Shown here piece by piece: positions 22,404-34,284 of a stretch of 64,000 nucleotides of DNA. A program made the translations under genes and the position numbers. This DNA comes from Apoderus coryli (lineage: Eukaryota; Arthropoda; Insecta; Coleoptera; Attelabidae): positions 39,753,253 through 39,817,252 of the forward strand of contig OU452199.1 of NCBI GenBank assembly GCA_911728435.2. Direction: 5' to 3'. The notes under the pieces are model-generated. The model had not been told where the DNA came from. It was given only the letters and a program-made list of their open reading frames with translations, and did not search any database. Numbering within the stretch: position 1 is the first letter of the stretch; each line of letters begins with the position of its first letter.

Positions 22404-23070
22404 ATACACGCAAGAAAAAGCTATTCATTCCATAAAAAACAACCAAACAACTTTAAAAGAACCTTCGAAATTGTATAATATACCAAAGAGTACTCTTAGT
22501 AATCAAGTCCGTGGTAAGGTTCCAGTAGCATTTTGACCAAAGATGAAGAAAAGGGGTTGCTCAGTGGATACTTTGCAAAGCTAAAATTGGATTTCCAATG
22601 TACCAAAGCGATGTCCTAGACTCAATTCAACAAGTAATGAAAAATACTGAACAAACAGTTCTATTACGGATGGCCGACCCGGAAAGAAAAGCTTAAATTG
22701 TTTCTTCAGCGAAATCCAGAAATTTGCAAACGCAACACAGAAGTTATTTCTAAGGCAAGAGCTAGTGTCACAGCAGAGAAGACGCTATTCGCACCTTGTT
22801 TTTAAGTATTCAAAACTTTTCTTAAAGACGAATCGTGTGAAGATGTCATGGAAGATCCAACAAGGATTTTTAATGTCGATGGAGGGAATACCATTTGACG
22901 AAAGAGGAAGAAAAGCGGACCAAGGTAAAGGAACAGGAAAAAAGAAAGAAACAGAGACGCATGTTGAAGCAAAAAAGAGAAGAATTGAAAAAATAAATTT
23001 AAAACGGAAGAGAGATGCTATAAAAAACAAAAGAAAAGTAAAAACCCAAAGAGAACCAAAACAAATGTAA
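22404..23070 (+). mobile_element. pogo/Tigger-like transposase fossil
   Basis: Plus-strand fragments in order: YTQEKAIHSIKNNQTTLKEP and SKLYNIPKSTLSNQVRGKVP (a psq-type helix-turn-helix), then a decayed middle. Next come LKLFLQRNPEICKRNTEVIS, KARASVTAEK (CENP-B-like second DNA-binding part) and EDPTRIFNVD, where the first catalytic Asp region starts. It then jumps to a Lys/Glu-rich C-terminal tail (22890-23070, KKRRIEKINLKRKRDAIKNK), so the DDE core is deleted. The 22765-23070 open frame is a chimera of shifted frames, not a host gene. Confidence 0.7.
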
Positions 23071-24424
23071 TAAATACTACAATTAAAAAGATTATTAACG
23101 AGATTCTGATTATATATTTTCTTTACCGTTGGCTAATTTGAAACAACAAATTTTTAATCAAAATCAATTTAAAATACTGTTGTGTATAATAAAAATATCT
23201 ATCCGGGTATTATAAAAGGTTTTGACAATCGAGGAGCGTTAAACTCCCGAGGATACTTTGATATTCCTGAAATTTCGCTGTTTCTACCGTGAAAATATCG
23301 TTTGTTCATTTACTGTTGTGTTATTTTAGAAATAAAAATATATAACTATTCTTTCGTTATTCGGTATGTTGTGTTTGTTAATTTAAACGAAATTATAAAT
23401 CCTAGACAAGACCGCTGAAAAACAAATTCACATTTCAAATAATTTTATATATTTTCTCTGATGATATTTTAATACTGAAAGTGTCTAAACTGTTCATTCA
23501 CTGGGGCAATCACCCTAAGTGAATTGTTGATTTTAAACGTGGTCGTACCAGCACAAATGATGCAGAGCGCGTAGACGCCCAAATGAGGCCTATTTTGACG
23601 AGAAACAGAAATCGTACTAAAATTTGTTTTTTTCTGAAGTCGTGCCGTTATAATTTGGACCACCCTGTACAATTCACTACATCTGATTTTACACAAACAT
23701 TTTTAAATATAACTAAACGCTATACAAATATTATTATACAAAATAAAATTAAAAAAATATATATATACACAAACCACATGCTGTTTTCTTGCCTCTAATA
23801 CATTAAATATTTGCACTTGGTTACATTTCTGTATTAAAATAAACTATGAAGCCTGCACTCATGCAGAGTTTACTCTACTTTTATGGGTACTCAGATACCA
23901 GAGACAACGAGATACAACGTGAAGAGAAACATGTAAATTAGTAGGTATACGCAAATGAAAATGGAGATTTTATATCTGATATTTTCACTTGATTTACCTG
24001 AGTATAAATTACTGCGAAATTTGATATAATTTACGCGCAAACAATTGATTCAAATACCCCAATAGTTACTTTTCTTAAGATTTCTACCAGGTACTGATCA
24101 AAACCAGGGCACTGTAAACAACACACTTTTGAGTACGAATAACCTCAAAAATGTCCAGCTTTACGATAGAGCTGTCAGTTGCCAGATTGCAACACCAGGG
24201 TTGCCAAATCCCGAAATATAAAAGGCAACCCTCGTATTTTATATTGTCGATTGCTACTAGGCGATATATCCGCATATTTTGCAACTTCAGAGGCGTAGAT
24301 ACTTTTTTTGCTGTCAAAAATTTAATTCCAATGCGCTGTAAATTCTTAAAACTTAGTTAATACTACGTAAAAAGGTCTTTTGTGCCCTCTCGAAGTAATT
24401 GACAAAAAATAAAATACACTTTAC
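23071..24424. other. Myb intron, nothing recognised
   Basis: AT-rich with a few short repeat ends (CACCCTGTACAATTC near 23663). No coding similarity seen on either strand. Confidence 0.35.
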
Positions 24425-24453
24425 TTACTATTGTCTAAATTCTTTACAGCCAT
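24425..24453 (-). CDS. Myb: Possible first coding exon of Myb
   Basis: On the minus strand AAAATGGCTGTAAAG gives MAVKNLDNS in a good start context. The sequence AATAGTAAGTAAAGTG then offers two overlapping donors. Only the second (GTAAAG) leaves two bases, giving MAVKNLDNS-N-VKRED in frame with the 17703 exon; the stronger GTAAGT would put a stop in frame. There is no other evidence, so this start is tentative. Confidence 0.35.
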
Positions 24454-24956
24454 TTTCAAACGGTATTGCACGCCACTGGCTATCACACCGATATGATCCT
24501 TTTATTTCATTTATTTCTTGCCCTTTTTAATATACCTATAACTATAAGTAGAATAATATGTTGTATAATGCAAGTTTATTGACGTGACAGTTGGTTTATT
24601 GGCCTTTTGGTTCCATAGCACTACTGTGCTTAGAACGTAGGTACCAATACGGAAGAAGAGGGTACCGCGGGGATCACAATAATTAATATCAGGGAACTAA
24701 TTAGAGCTATTATCAGACAGATGTCTCTACAAAACAGACTAGGTATAATGATCCATGTTTTATTTATAGATTTAGAAATGTAGTTTTTGTCTATCTACAC
24801 AATGTGTCTTAAGTAATTTAAAATATTCAAGGAGGAGATTCTTAGGGTAATTTTAGGAAAAAAACTTTATAAGAACTAAACTTTGTGAAATTGGGTATAT
24901 ACGCATCTTCTATACATCAAGAAGCATTTTGTGATGTAGAACAATTTTTTTTTACT

Positions 24957-25372
24957 TGTACCGGGTGTCCCAAACTCGGCGCCCCAGGCCTATTGTATGA
25001 AAACGAGATAAGATATTAAAAATCTTTTGAAGTGGTATAAATTGTGTTATATTTTACGCAAAAAAAAATTTTTTTTTCTGTTTTTGCAAAATGATGAATA
25101 TGACGTCATCAGTATTATTTTTCCAGATAGAATTTTTTTTTTCGAAAAGTGTTTGGAAAAAAATAGATCTTTTCGATTGTAGCAAAATACAGGTATGTTC
25201 TTAAAAAAAATAACATTGATGACGTCATTTTTTGCGAAATTGGAAAAACATATTTTGCTTTCCCAAAATGGACCTTAGCGCAACTCAATTTAACCCTTTA
25301 AAAATATTTTTATTATCTTATCTGGTTTTCATACAATAGGCCTGGGGCGCCAAGTTTGGGACACCCTGTACA
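24957..25372. mobile_element. Palindromic MITE, intact copy
   Basis: Terminal inverted repeats of more than 50 bases: the left end GGGTGTCCCAAACTCGGCGC and continuing CCTATTGTATGAAAACGAGA are mirrored at 25318-25372. An inner TGACGTCATC pair (about 25103 and 25213) is also inverted. Non-coding, 416 bases. A second copy, split by a LINE, is at 26633-28960. Confidence 0.8.
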
Positions 25373-25724
25373 TTCTTGAAGAACAAAATGGTTGGCAACT
25401 GTTTTTCCTTAAAACAAAAATTAGTTTTGGAATACAAATGTGATGTCTCAATTTTTTCTTGTCAGACGTACGTTTTCGCTAAACAAAGGTAAAAACCATT
25501 TGACTTCAAAGTCAAATCGTTGATATCTTATGTGGCAATTGATGCGTGAATGTTCTTACAATTCCACATAACTTTTAATATCAGTTATTTGACTTTGCAG
25601 AAGAAGAGGTATTAGAATCCTTATTATAAAGAAATATATATATTTTTTTTTAACATTTACACCCTGTATCTTAAAATTTCAGACGTTTTCATCTCAAAGT
25701 GTTTTTCTTCAAATTGCTGCTGCA

Positions 25725-25780
25725 GGGGTCTCCAAACTACGGCCCGCGGGCCAAATCCGGCGCGCCAATGCCATCATAAA
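25725..25780 (+). mobile_element. hAT-like terminal fragment
   Basis: CAGGGGTCTCCAAACTACGG followed by CCCGCGGGCCAAATCCGG is a GC-rich end very like the terminal inverted repeats of known animal hAT transposons. Only one end is visible; no partner was found nearby. Confidence 0.5.
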
Positions 25781-25896
25781 AAATCATACTATTGATTAAT
25801 ATTAATGTTTCAAGCAGTTTGCGAAATATTCATCTTTAAATTACAAAGAAATAAAATAAGGTTTTTTTTAGTTTAGTCCAGCAAAACTTAAATTAA

Positions 25897-26350
25897 TAAT
25901 AATAATCGTCTTTATTGATTGAAAAAAAAAAAAAAAAAAACTTATACAACCCACAATTAATAATAAGTGATAAACTATCAAAATTAACAATAAGTAAACA
26001 ACATAAACAATAGGCACATTTTACAATAATAATAATAAGTTTTCAATCAAAGGGCGAAGTCTAGCTATGATGCTATTCAATACTTAACCCAAAAGGAAAA
26101 CATATTCTAATAATTTACATAAGAACTACCACAAGAACCAAGAAAATCAAATCAAAGAACTACTACTAATTTACTACAATTTAGTACTTTAATTGCCATA
26201 AACTGTTTGTGAATTTTGTACTGCAAGCAAATTGTCTTTTATTTTGGCCTTAAACGTATTATAACCAAGTATTTTTAATGAAGCTTCTAAATTATTATAT
26301 AGCTTCACAGCATTGTAAGTGTAGTTTATAGTACTTAGTAGAACTAAATA
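25897..26350 (-). mobile_element. LINE 3' end fragment
   Basis: On the minus strand the region ends with CAATAAAGACGATTATTATT and a poly-A run (the plus-strand (TAA)n and A18 near 25897-25940 reflect this junction). Upstream it encodes NAVKLYNNLEASLKILGYNT and FKAKIKDNLL, a typical C-terminal tail of LINE reverse transcriptase proteins. 5'-truncated. Confidence 0.6.
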
Positions 26351-26632
26351 AATAAGTAGGTAGCTTCACCCTTATTTATTCAGCATATTTTAGATCATAC
26401 TAACCTCCGCACATTGATCAGCAATTATTATCCATGCAAACTAGCCAAAGAAATAGTCTGTGTTGATTTTCTCAATGGAACTTATTTACACATACTGCGT
26501 GGCGCTCGTAATATTATAAAACGTATAGGTATAATATACAAAAGCATACCCTATATTTCAACGTGTGGGTAGTGCGAAGTCAACGAACGCATAATATTTA
26601 TACTTCTTATGTTGTATTATGACTTTTTTTTT

Positions 26633-28960
26633 TGTACAGGGTGTCCCAAACTCGGCGCCGCTGGCCTATTGTATGAAAACCAGATAAGATAAATTTTCAA
26701 GATATTTGACTTAACCATGTAAATCATCAAATGCTACATGGAAAGCAATTTTAAACTTATTATTGTATCACACTTTTTGGTTTATTATCTAATTTTTATT
26801 ACTTTCTTTGTCAAAAAAATATGACTGACAATTGAAAGAAACAAGGATGATGAGACGAAGATGACATTGCCTGCACTATATAAAACCAAAACGCATCTTT
26901 TGCAGTAAATTAAACAATTATTATAGTATTTTTTATTTCGTCTGTCGAAAACATTTTTGTTATAAACACGTTGTAAATAAGTACGTGTTATTACTTTCTG
27001 TATCGTATTTATTGTTTGGACAATCAATTCTTAATTATTTTGACAAGAATTGTCACTAGTAATGTGACAGAATAATTCTTTTTCATGGAGAATGTGATTT
27101 GACATGGCTATGTTGATTTATTTATTTATTCACCATTAGGAATACAAACAGATTACAAAAGAATCCACAACAGTATTCACAATATAATACAAGCTTCTGA
27201 CGAATGTATTTATCAAAATAAAAAAATAATAATAATTTAAAATATACATAAAATGAAGAATTTATTTACTTAAGCCTAAATATTACATTAAATAAACACA
27301 ATACTACCCAATAAAGAGAAAAACCAAACAAAAAACCACCTACATGAACAGACCCCTCACAGACGACTTAAACCGAGCCAAGGATATGTCAAACAAGTCT
27401 ATGTCAGCACGATACAAATTACATGTTCGCAAAATGCGACAGATAGGCGAATTATTTCCCGAGTTTGTTCTTCTAAAAGGAATTGCAAAGATTTCATGTG
27501 ACCTCAACATACGCACAGGTTCATTCAATTCAATGTCATTATATATTGATGGTGAATCCAAAAATCCTTTCAGAATTTTAAACACAAATATCAGATCGGA
27601 CACCTTTCTTCTGTTTTCCAATGACAAAATACTATACCTGCGCATAATAGGTTCATAGTTACCTCTTTGCAGAATTATATTTGACTTAAAACTTAAGTAT
27701 CTAAGAAATTTATGTTGAATGCTCTCCAATCTCTGCTTATATATTAAATACAGGGGGTTCCAGACTGTTGTAGCAAAAGTCAACTTGCTATGTACAAATG
27801 CATAGTATAACTTCAATAAAGTTTTAGGATGCTTAAAGGATTTGCTATTTCTCACCACGAAACCAAGCAGTTTATTCGAAAAGTTGATTAGTTTTTCTAT
27901 GTGATTCTTAAACATCATTTTCGAGTCCATGATTACACCTAGATCCTTTGTCTCTGATACCCGTTCCATAGTATAAAATTATCTAATTTATATTCGTATC
28001 TAAAACCCTCCCTGTTTCGAGTAAAACTAAGAGAAAAGCACTTTTCGAGATTCAAAAACAAACTCCTTTGGGAACAATATTCGAACAGATTATTTAAATC
28101 GTTTTGCAACCTCTGACAGTCACTCAGTGAAGTTATTGGAAAATAAATCTTTAAATCGTCCGCAAAAAGCTTAAATTCAGAGTACCCGAAACAATATTTT
28201 ATATCATTTATGTACAGAATAAACAGAAGTAGGCCTAAGTGACTTCCCTGACGTACCCCAGAAGGGACACTGAATGAGGCGGATTCATAATTGTTAACAA
28301 ACACAGACTGTGTACGACCATATCCATCTCACTAGCAAAGAAGGCAACCCGATCTCAATGAGGCGACGAACAAGAATCCTGTGATCTATCTTGTCGAAGG
28401 CCTTACTGAAATCAGTATATACTGCATCTACCTGCACTCTACTGTCCATCTTACTGACAACGTATTCTGTAAAATCCACTAAATTTGTCTCTACCGACCG
28501 CTTTGGCATGAATCCATGTTGTTCTTTTATTATAACGTGTTGTGTTTGTTCAAATATGATTGCGTGAACAATTTTTTCAAATACTTTACCAAAAAATACT
28601 AATTTCGATATAGGTCTATAATTTTTTATGTTATCGCGGTCACCATTTTTATGCAAAGGAATTATAAAAGATGTTTTCCATAATTTTGGAATTATATTTT
28701 AATACTATATTTTAGTCAGTTTTGGCTTTTTAGCGGATGAAGATAGAAAAACATTTATTAGTAAAAAGGTATTTAGGAAAATTAGGGATTTCGGAATGTG
28801 GCAAAATATAGGTATGTTTATGGAAAAATAATACTGATGACGTCCTATTCTCCATTTTGCAATATCGGAAAAAAATATTTTTTTAGCGTCAAATATACGT
28901 GCATGCAATGCAATTTCTCGTTTTCATACAATAGGCGCCGAGTTTGGGACACCCGGTACA
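26633..28960. mobile_element. Palindromic MITE, copy split by a LINE
   Basis: Left end TGTACAGGGTGTCCCAAACT at 26633 and its inverted right end GAGTTTGGGACACCCGGTAC at about 28940-28960 match the MITE at 24957-25372. The inner homology (AATACTGATGACGTC near 28830) is retained on the right half. The LINE at 27113-28695 lies between the halves, so it inserted later than the MITE. Confidence 0.7.
27113..28695 (-). mobile_element. LINE with reverse transcriptase, frameshifted
   Basis: Three overlapping minus-strand frames make up one reverse transcriptase. 28656-28294 has NYRPISKLVFFGKVFEKIV, EQHGFMPKRSVETNLVDF and DAVYTDFSKAFDKIDH. 28304-27939 has SGVRQGSHLGLLLFILYIND and FADDLKIYF. 27969-27340 has TKDLGVIMDSKMMF, YYAFVHSKLTFATTVW and SIQHKFLRYLSFK. 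The tail is an AATAAATAAATAAAT repeat at 27113. 5'-truncated and dead because of two shifts. Confidence 0.85.
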
Positions 28961-29924
28961 ATTAAATTCTTGTATATTTTTTGTATTTCACTTTTTGTAG
29001 TTTAGTTAGGGCTTATGTTTAAGGCTTAAATCAGATGTCGTATATTATGTATGTTGGGGTATTTATTTATATTATTGAACTTTTCATTTAGGGTTAGATT
29101 TTAATATAAGTTTTTACTGCCATCTAACCACTTTTGGAGTTCTGTTACAGACTATCCTTGCTTTAATCAGAAACTGCAATTCCCCTGAAATAAGAACGCG
29201 CAAATTTGTTGTAGGTATTTAATATCATCCTTCAACCAGAAGATCAAACATTACCAACAAAACCAATAGAAATTAATTCATTCAGCGTTTCTACGTCAGG
29301 TGCAACGGAACCAAAATAAAAAAATCTATAACCTCTTCCTTTTTCTTCATTAACCCACATTAACAGTATGTTTTATTCTGAATGTGTTGAATTATTATCA
29401 TTATAGTTCAATGTCCAGGATAAAGTCGTCCATCCGCGTGTTAAGGACCTAACAATGGTGGTTCCGTAATAAATATAGTTTTCTGACTCTCTCCCACACA
29501 AGTGAACCCTCATAGAAGAAGATAAAAAGCGGCTGAAGAGACAGGTGCCTCTAGGAAAAGGCACAGCCCCCTCAAGCATATGTCGCTATTCTAATAAGAA
29601 AGTAGTTTTTTCATTTCGGTATTTTGTGGATAAATAAGCACGTGCCTTTTTAACACTAGCCAGTGGCGTGTATAAAATAGAAAGAGTAATGAAATTAAAC
29701 ATTTAAAATCAATTTTAACTCAAATGACAATGTGCATACGATGGTTGTTCGTAAAGTTTGTTTACAATCTACCGATTTGTCAGATAAATTCACAGTTCTT
29801 CAAAAGAAGTTTACTTATACTATCCAGTGCAATTCCTAGATATGTGACAACTGATTTCATCGATGAAAGCTCTCTTTTCCGGGTAAATTGTTGTCTTTCT
29901 CTTATTTCTATTTAAACTCAACCA
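28961..29924. other. Intergenic, nothing recognised
   Basis: No coding similarity or clear repeat boundary seen. Short open stretches at 29373-29579 (minus) and 29724-29915 (plus) have no recognisable features. Confidence 0.3.
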
Positions 29925-30185
29925 TTTGGAGCATGACAAAAAGACTTATCTCCTCCTTGTGCCGTTTTAGAAAACACTGGATTGTATTCTATACGCCCCC
30001 ATGCAGCTGGTTTCTTTTTTAAAGTAGCTTACTTGCGAACGAGGTCCTTCACGGCCTCGCCAAGTCAATTCATAGGAAAGCACGAAAAACTGTTTTTTCT
30101 CTAAACCAGATGGAGTATACCAATTGGAGTATGTCAGCATGTTCTTTAATCTGCGTTAACATATAGTTCCATTCTTCACAAAAAG
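29925..30185 (-). mobile_element. Second, diverged tyrosine recombinase fossil
   Basis: The minus strand reads PSGLEKKQFFVLSYELTWRG and, further on, GRIEYNPVFSKTAQGGDKS. This matches in order the Crypton-like protein of copies A and B (PEGLQHFF..AVELAWRGGEP; NRIEYNPIFSKTCQGG) but is clearly a different, older family member. Only this part of the catalytic domain is left. Confidence 0.6.
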
Positions 30186-30586
30186 ACATGAATGGCCGCC
30201 AGATATATAGATATATTGCTTGCTATTTTGAGTGTTTTTTTTTTGGTACACTATTTGTTACTTTTCCATGGATTCTGTTCCAAAGCACGACATTTTTAAC
30301 TTTAAATATCTTTCAAATAATGAGATTGCCAAATGATATATCAAACCAGTTGCTATGGAAATGATCTACAGCCGAACTTTTGATTGGCCAGCTGCAGGTG
30401 TATAATCGTTTGTATTATCAAAAATACACAAGCTAACTTTTCAAATGCGACGTTCTCATTGGCTAAAAATACTACGAAAAAAATTATCAAATTTATTTGA
30501 AATTTTTTTGACAATCTTAATTGTCGATAAAATTCTGCTATTTTGTAGCATATGACAAAAATCACCCAATCATGTCAACATTTAAC

Positions 30587-32047
30587 TGATAATTTTTTAC
30601 TAAATACAGTAACCAGTCAAATGACGTAATTTTAAGTCATGTGTCAAATATCATCCAATCACCTCTGGATTACAGCGATAATACCCTACATGTGGTGTTT
30701 TCAGTTTGGTGTTTTTTATTAAAAATTAATTAAACATCAAACTGACCACTGGTTTAAAAATGTCGCGAAGACTTGGTATTGCATCTAACGATACAATTAA
30801 TGATATTATATCTAATAATATACCAAAAAATACAATCAAATCAAAAAAATATGTATGGAAAATATTTCTCGAGTTTTGTGCGACCAGAGAATACGAACTG
30901 AATGCTGAAACGAGTTTGCATAATTTGGCTAATATATTGAAAGATTATGCGGTAAATATGAGAAAAGCTGACGGAACTGAATATAAAGAAGCAACTGTAA
31001 AAGCAATTTGGAATACTACGAGTAGGCTACTCCAGGAAAAATACTTCAATGACTTCAAAATTGTATTCGACCCGTCTACCAGTGTGATATTCAAAAATGC
31101 GCGAGATGCAAGACGTAAAAGATTACAGCAGAATCCAAACAAACGAAAATGCAGTTCATCAAATTTGAGTTCAAGTGATTTGGCTAGAATCATTGGATTA
31201 TGGGATGGGACCAGAAGGTTTACAAAAATTTTTTTACCATATTGTAGCTGTTGAGTTAGCTTGGCGAGGTGGTGAACCAGCTGATTGCCTTATAGATTAT
31301 TTCACGATTGAGAAAAATAATGATGGAACGCCAACCAACAGAATTGAATATAATCCAATATTCAGTAAAACATGCCAAGGAGGACCGAAAAGTTGTACAA
31401 ATTGTAAGTGGCTTGTTCCAAATATTGCAAACGAAAGCGCATGCCCTGTTCGGTTATTCCATAAATTATTGTCCAAAAGGGGGAAAAATATTACTTCCAG
31501 TCGCCTATTCTTGAGACCAAATCTTTTCTGGAAATCCGAAAGTGACACATGGTTTGACAATATACCGGTAGGCAAGAACACAATTAATATGTGGACCAAA
31601 TCATCTGCGCAAGCTATTGGTTTGGACACTAAGTGTAAAAAGATATCCAATCATTCGAACAGATCAACTGCAGTTAGCCATTTGACAAATAAAGGAATTC
31701 CTGAACAGCAATTAATAAAAATAACAGGACATAGCAGCTCTAATTCAATTAAACCGTACTTGAATATTAATCAAGAACGCTATGGTGAAATAATCAACAC
31801 CATGCGAGGAATTTCTTCAACAGTGGAAATTAACAATCCGTCAACTTCAGCAAACTCTTCTTCCAATTTAACATTTACCAATTGTACTTTACTCAAAATT
31901 TTGTCATAGAGAATCCTTCAAGCGAGTTGCTCAAGGATATTAACCCTCGGCCTGCGGCCTTGGGCTATTATCAAGCAACACGCTTTCGGCATTCTCTATG
32001 ACAAAATTATCTCGGTATTATCAAGACCCTAGGGGTATTACTACTGA
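30587..32047 (+). mobile_element. Crypton-like tyrosine recombinase element, copy B
   Basis: Plus-strand copy, 1461 bases, of the element at 19481-21092. The ORF starts at 30760 (MSRRLGIASNDTINDII). A frameshift near 31205-31215 (after ARIIGLWD) divides it into 30760-31254 and 31175-31909. The second part holds ELAWRGGEPADCLIDYF, ISNHSNRSTAVSHL, ITGHSSSNSIKPYLNIN, so all candidate catalytic residues (Arg, His/Arg, His, Tyr) are present. Known Crypton enzymes cut and rejoin DNA through that Tyr. Compared with copy A, about 130 bases between the end of the ORF and the palindrome are deleted, so the ORF here runs on to LLKILS. The palindrome core is centred at 31952, and the end is CCCTAGGGGTATTACTACTG. 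Confidence 0.85.
31901..32040. promoter_or_regulatory. 3' palindrome of the Crypton-like element
   Basis: Dyad with GTCATAGAGAAT (31903-31914) paired to ATTCTCTATGAC (31991-32002). Inside, AAGCGAGTTGCTCAAGG is imperfectly mirrored by CAAGCAACACGCTTTCG, and GCCTGCGGCCTTGGGC lies at the middle. In copy A (19486-19640) the dyad is longer, with GTCTTGATAA at 19501-19510 mirrored by TTATCAAGAC at 19615-19624. Its place directly after a tyrosine recombinase gene suggests a recombination or replication site; this is inference. Confidence 0.5.
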
Positions 32048-33260
32048 TACGACCATTCAAAGAGGTTTTCAATCACTATGACACACCACAAATGTTTTTG
32101 AAATTGACAACGACATTATGTAACTACTTAAATATTTTTACGAAAATAAAAATACAGTACTATCGATAGAAACCGAAAAATACAATTATTTTTAGTCAGG
32201 ACCTGACTTCTCTCCTAAAATGGCGGCGTCATACGTCACAGTTTGAAATTATTCAGTTCAAAGTGCCGACGTGGACTCGGAATGCTTTTTTTAATGCTAT
32301 GTTAGGGGATTATTAATGGCAACTAAAATTTATTTTTTAAACGTCAGGAAGTGTCATTATTTTTGTCAATGAACAATAAAAAGTTGGAGGGTTGTTTTCG
32401 ATAGTTACAGGGGTTGTTTTCGCGGTAATAATTCGAAAACAACATATTATGTAATTTTCGTGCAAATTTTGCGATCTATCCTGTGTCTCCATCTAGATTG
32501 TTTCAAGGTAGTTATAGCCTGGAGGTGGAGCTATAATTTTAGACGTACCTATTTAGTCAAAATAATTATTGTAACTTTCAGCTTAGTAGAGTAATTTGTT
32601 TATTTGAATGTTCCATTTAATTTAGTAAATTTGCATATTACACAAAAATATATTAATTGTTCACTACTAAACATGGTATATGGCTTTATTTTTTATTAAG
32701 TTTTGCAATGCGTGGGGTAAATGCATAAATCCTTAAGCGTCCAACACACACACATTTCCAAAACGCACATCTGCACAGCAATAATAATAGGCGATATAAT
32801 CCAGAGTGCCATGTAGTGTAGATACAAACATCAAGTTGGCATTTCCTATATTGTAGTACATAATATTATACACCACAAAATGCTGGCTTGGAATATAGTG
32901 GTTTGTTTGCCACGTGGATACTTTCAATAACATAATAGAATTTTAATAAACCAACAATAGGTAGATAGATAATACTTTGTGTGTATCGCGGTTTGCAAGT
33001 TGAATGATAAATTTTATCTACTATTTTGGTATAAATAGGTGTTAATCTTACTTTTGTCATTGATGATGACAGTGACATCTGTCTTTTATTTGGTATATGG
33101 TCGAAATAATTTCTGAAACTACCTTAACTGTATCACTAACAAAGACAAGAACAATTTTGAGAATTCTGTAGTAAAGTTGATACAAGACTGAATAATAATA
33201 ATTCGATCAGATCGATGTTGATAACAAGTACCAAACAGCAGTTATATAACTTAATGTCAT
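32048..33260. other. Intergenic, nothing recognised
   Basis: No coding similarity found. Short open frames at 32733-33078 lack any family features. Confidence 0.3.
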
Positions 33261-33264
33261 TGTC

Positions 33265-34050
33265 AAAGAAATAATAATAATATATGTTTATTAGTTCTAA
33301 AAGGTATTACATAAATTTGTACAAAAAATGTATTATTACAACCATTAGAACTAAAGGGCGTGAAATCTCAAAATCTCAAAATTTGATTTCTTACAATATC
33401 GCCACAAAACAGCATACAAACGGTTTTATTCGTGTTTAATTTTAACAAATGATCACGCGATATTTGATGTATTCTCCTCAGGTCCTGATTTATACGATCC
33501 ACGGCCACCGCAGCGTCTAACGGGTTAAAGGCACTATAAATCTGTGTATCATCTGCATACAAATGATATTTACAAAATTCTAAATCTCTAACAAAAACAG
33601 ACGAATACAGACTATAAAGTATCGGACCCAGAACACTAACCTGCGGCACACCAGATAGAACAGATCTCTTCCTAGACATATGCTCATCGCTCACAACACA
33701 CTGAGAACGACCCGTGGGGAATGATCTCAACAAACCTCTTGACTCTACGCTGAAACCAAAATAATTCAACATAGCAGCAAGGATATCATGATTAAGTAGA
33801 TCGAATGCTTTACTAAAATCAAGCAGAACCAAAATGACAGCCCTGCCACTATCCAAAGCGTGAAATATATCATCTGTCACTTGAGACAATGCTGTAGAGC
33901 ATCTAAAGCCTTTACGAAAGCCCGATTGGAAAGCAAGCAAAATTTCATTTGTAATTAAAAATGATGACATTTGCTGTTCCATAATTTCAAGAAAGTGGGA
34001 TTTGGATTTATTGGTAGGTAAATTTTTGATTTCCAAAGTACATATTGAAC
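33265..34050 (-). mobile_element. LINE fragment of a different reverse transcriptase type
   Basis: A 222-codon minus-strand frame (34036-33368): LAFQSGFRKGFRCSTALSQV, VILVLLDFSKAFDLLNHDIL, SGVPQVSVLGPILYSLY and YADDTQIYSAF. The YADD and LLDFSKAFD types differ from the FADD/YTDFSKAFD of the other LINEs in the window. It is cut at the 5' end and lacks the C-terminal part; a 3' tail with an AAT repeat follows at 33268-33290. Confidence 0.8.
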
Positions 34051-34284
34051 AAACTAATTATTCGGTAGACGCAAAGGTGTGTTGAAACTTCCAACGCACA
34101 AGACAAAAAAAAAGAACTAAAATTTACTTAACTATTTTTTAATAGCTTGGTAAACAGGTGCATGTCTAGTGTTTTTTTTAATAATATACATCATATACCT
34201 AAATATAAGTGCTTTACACAATGTTTACTAAATTACATAAGAATAATATTACTATAATAATTTTCTTTTACTCGTATTATATAC

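Noticed and set aside
22765..23070. 101-codon ORF with a Lys/Glu-rich end as a host gene
   Set aside because: It combines shifted frames of a pogo-like transposase with a charged tail across a deletion.
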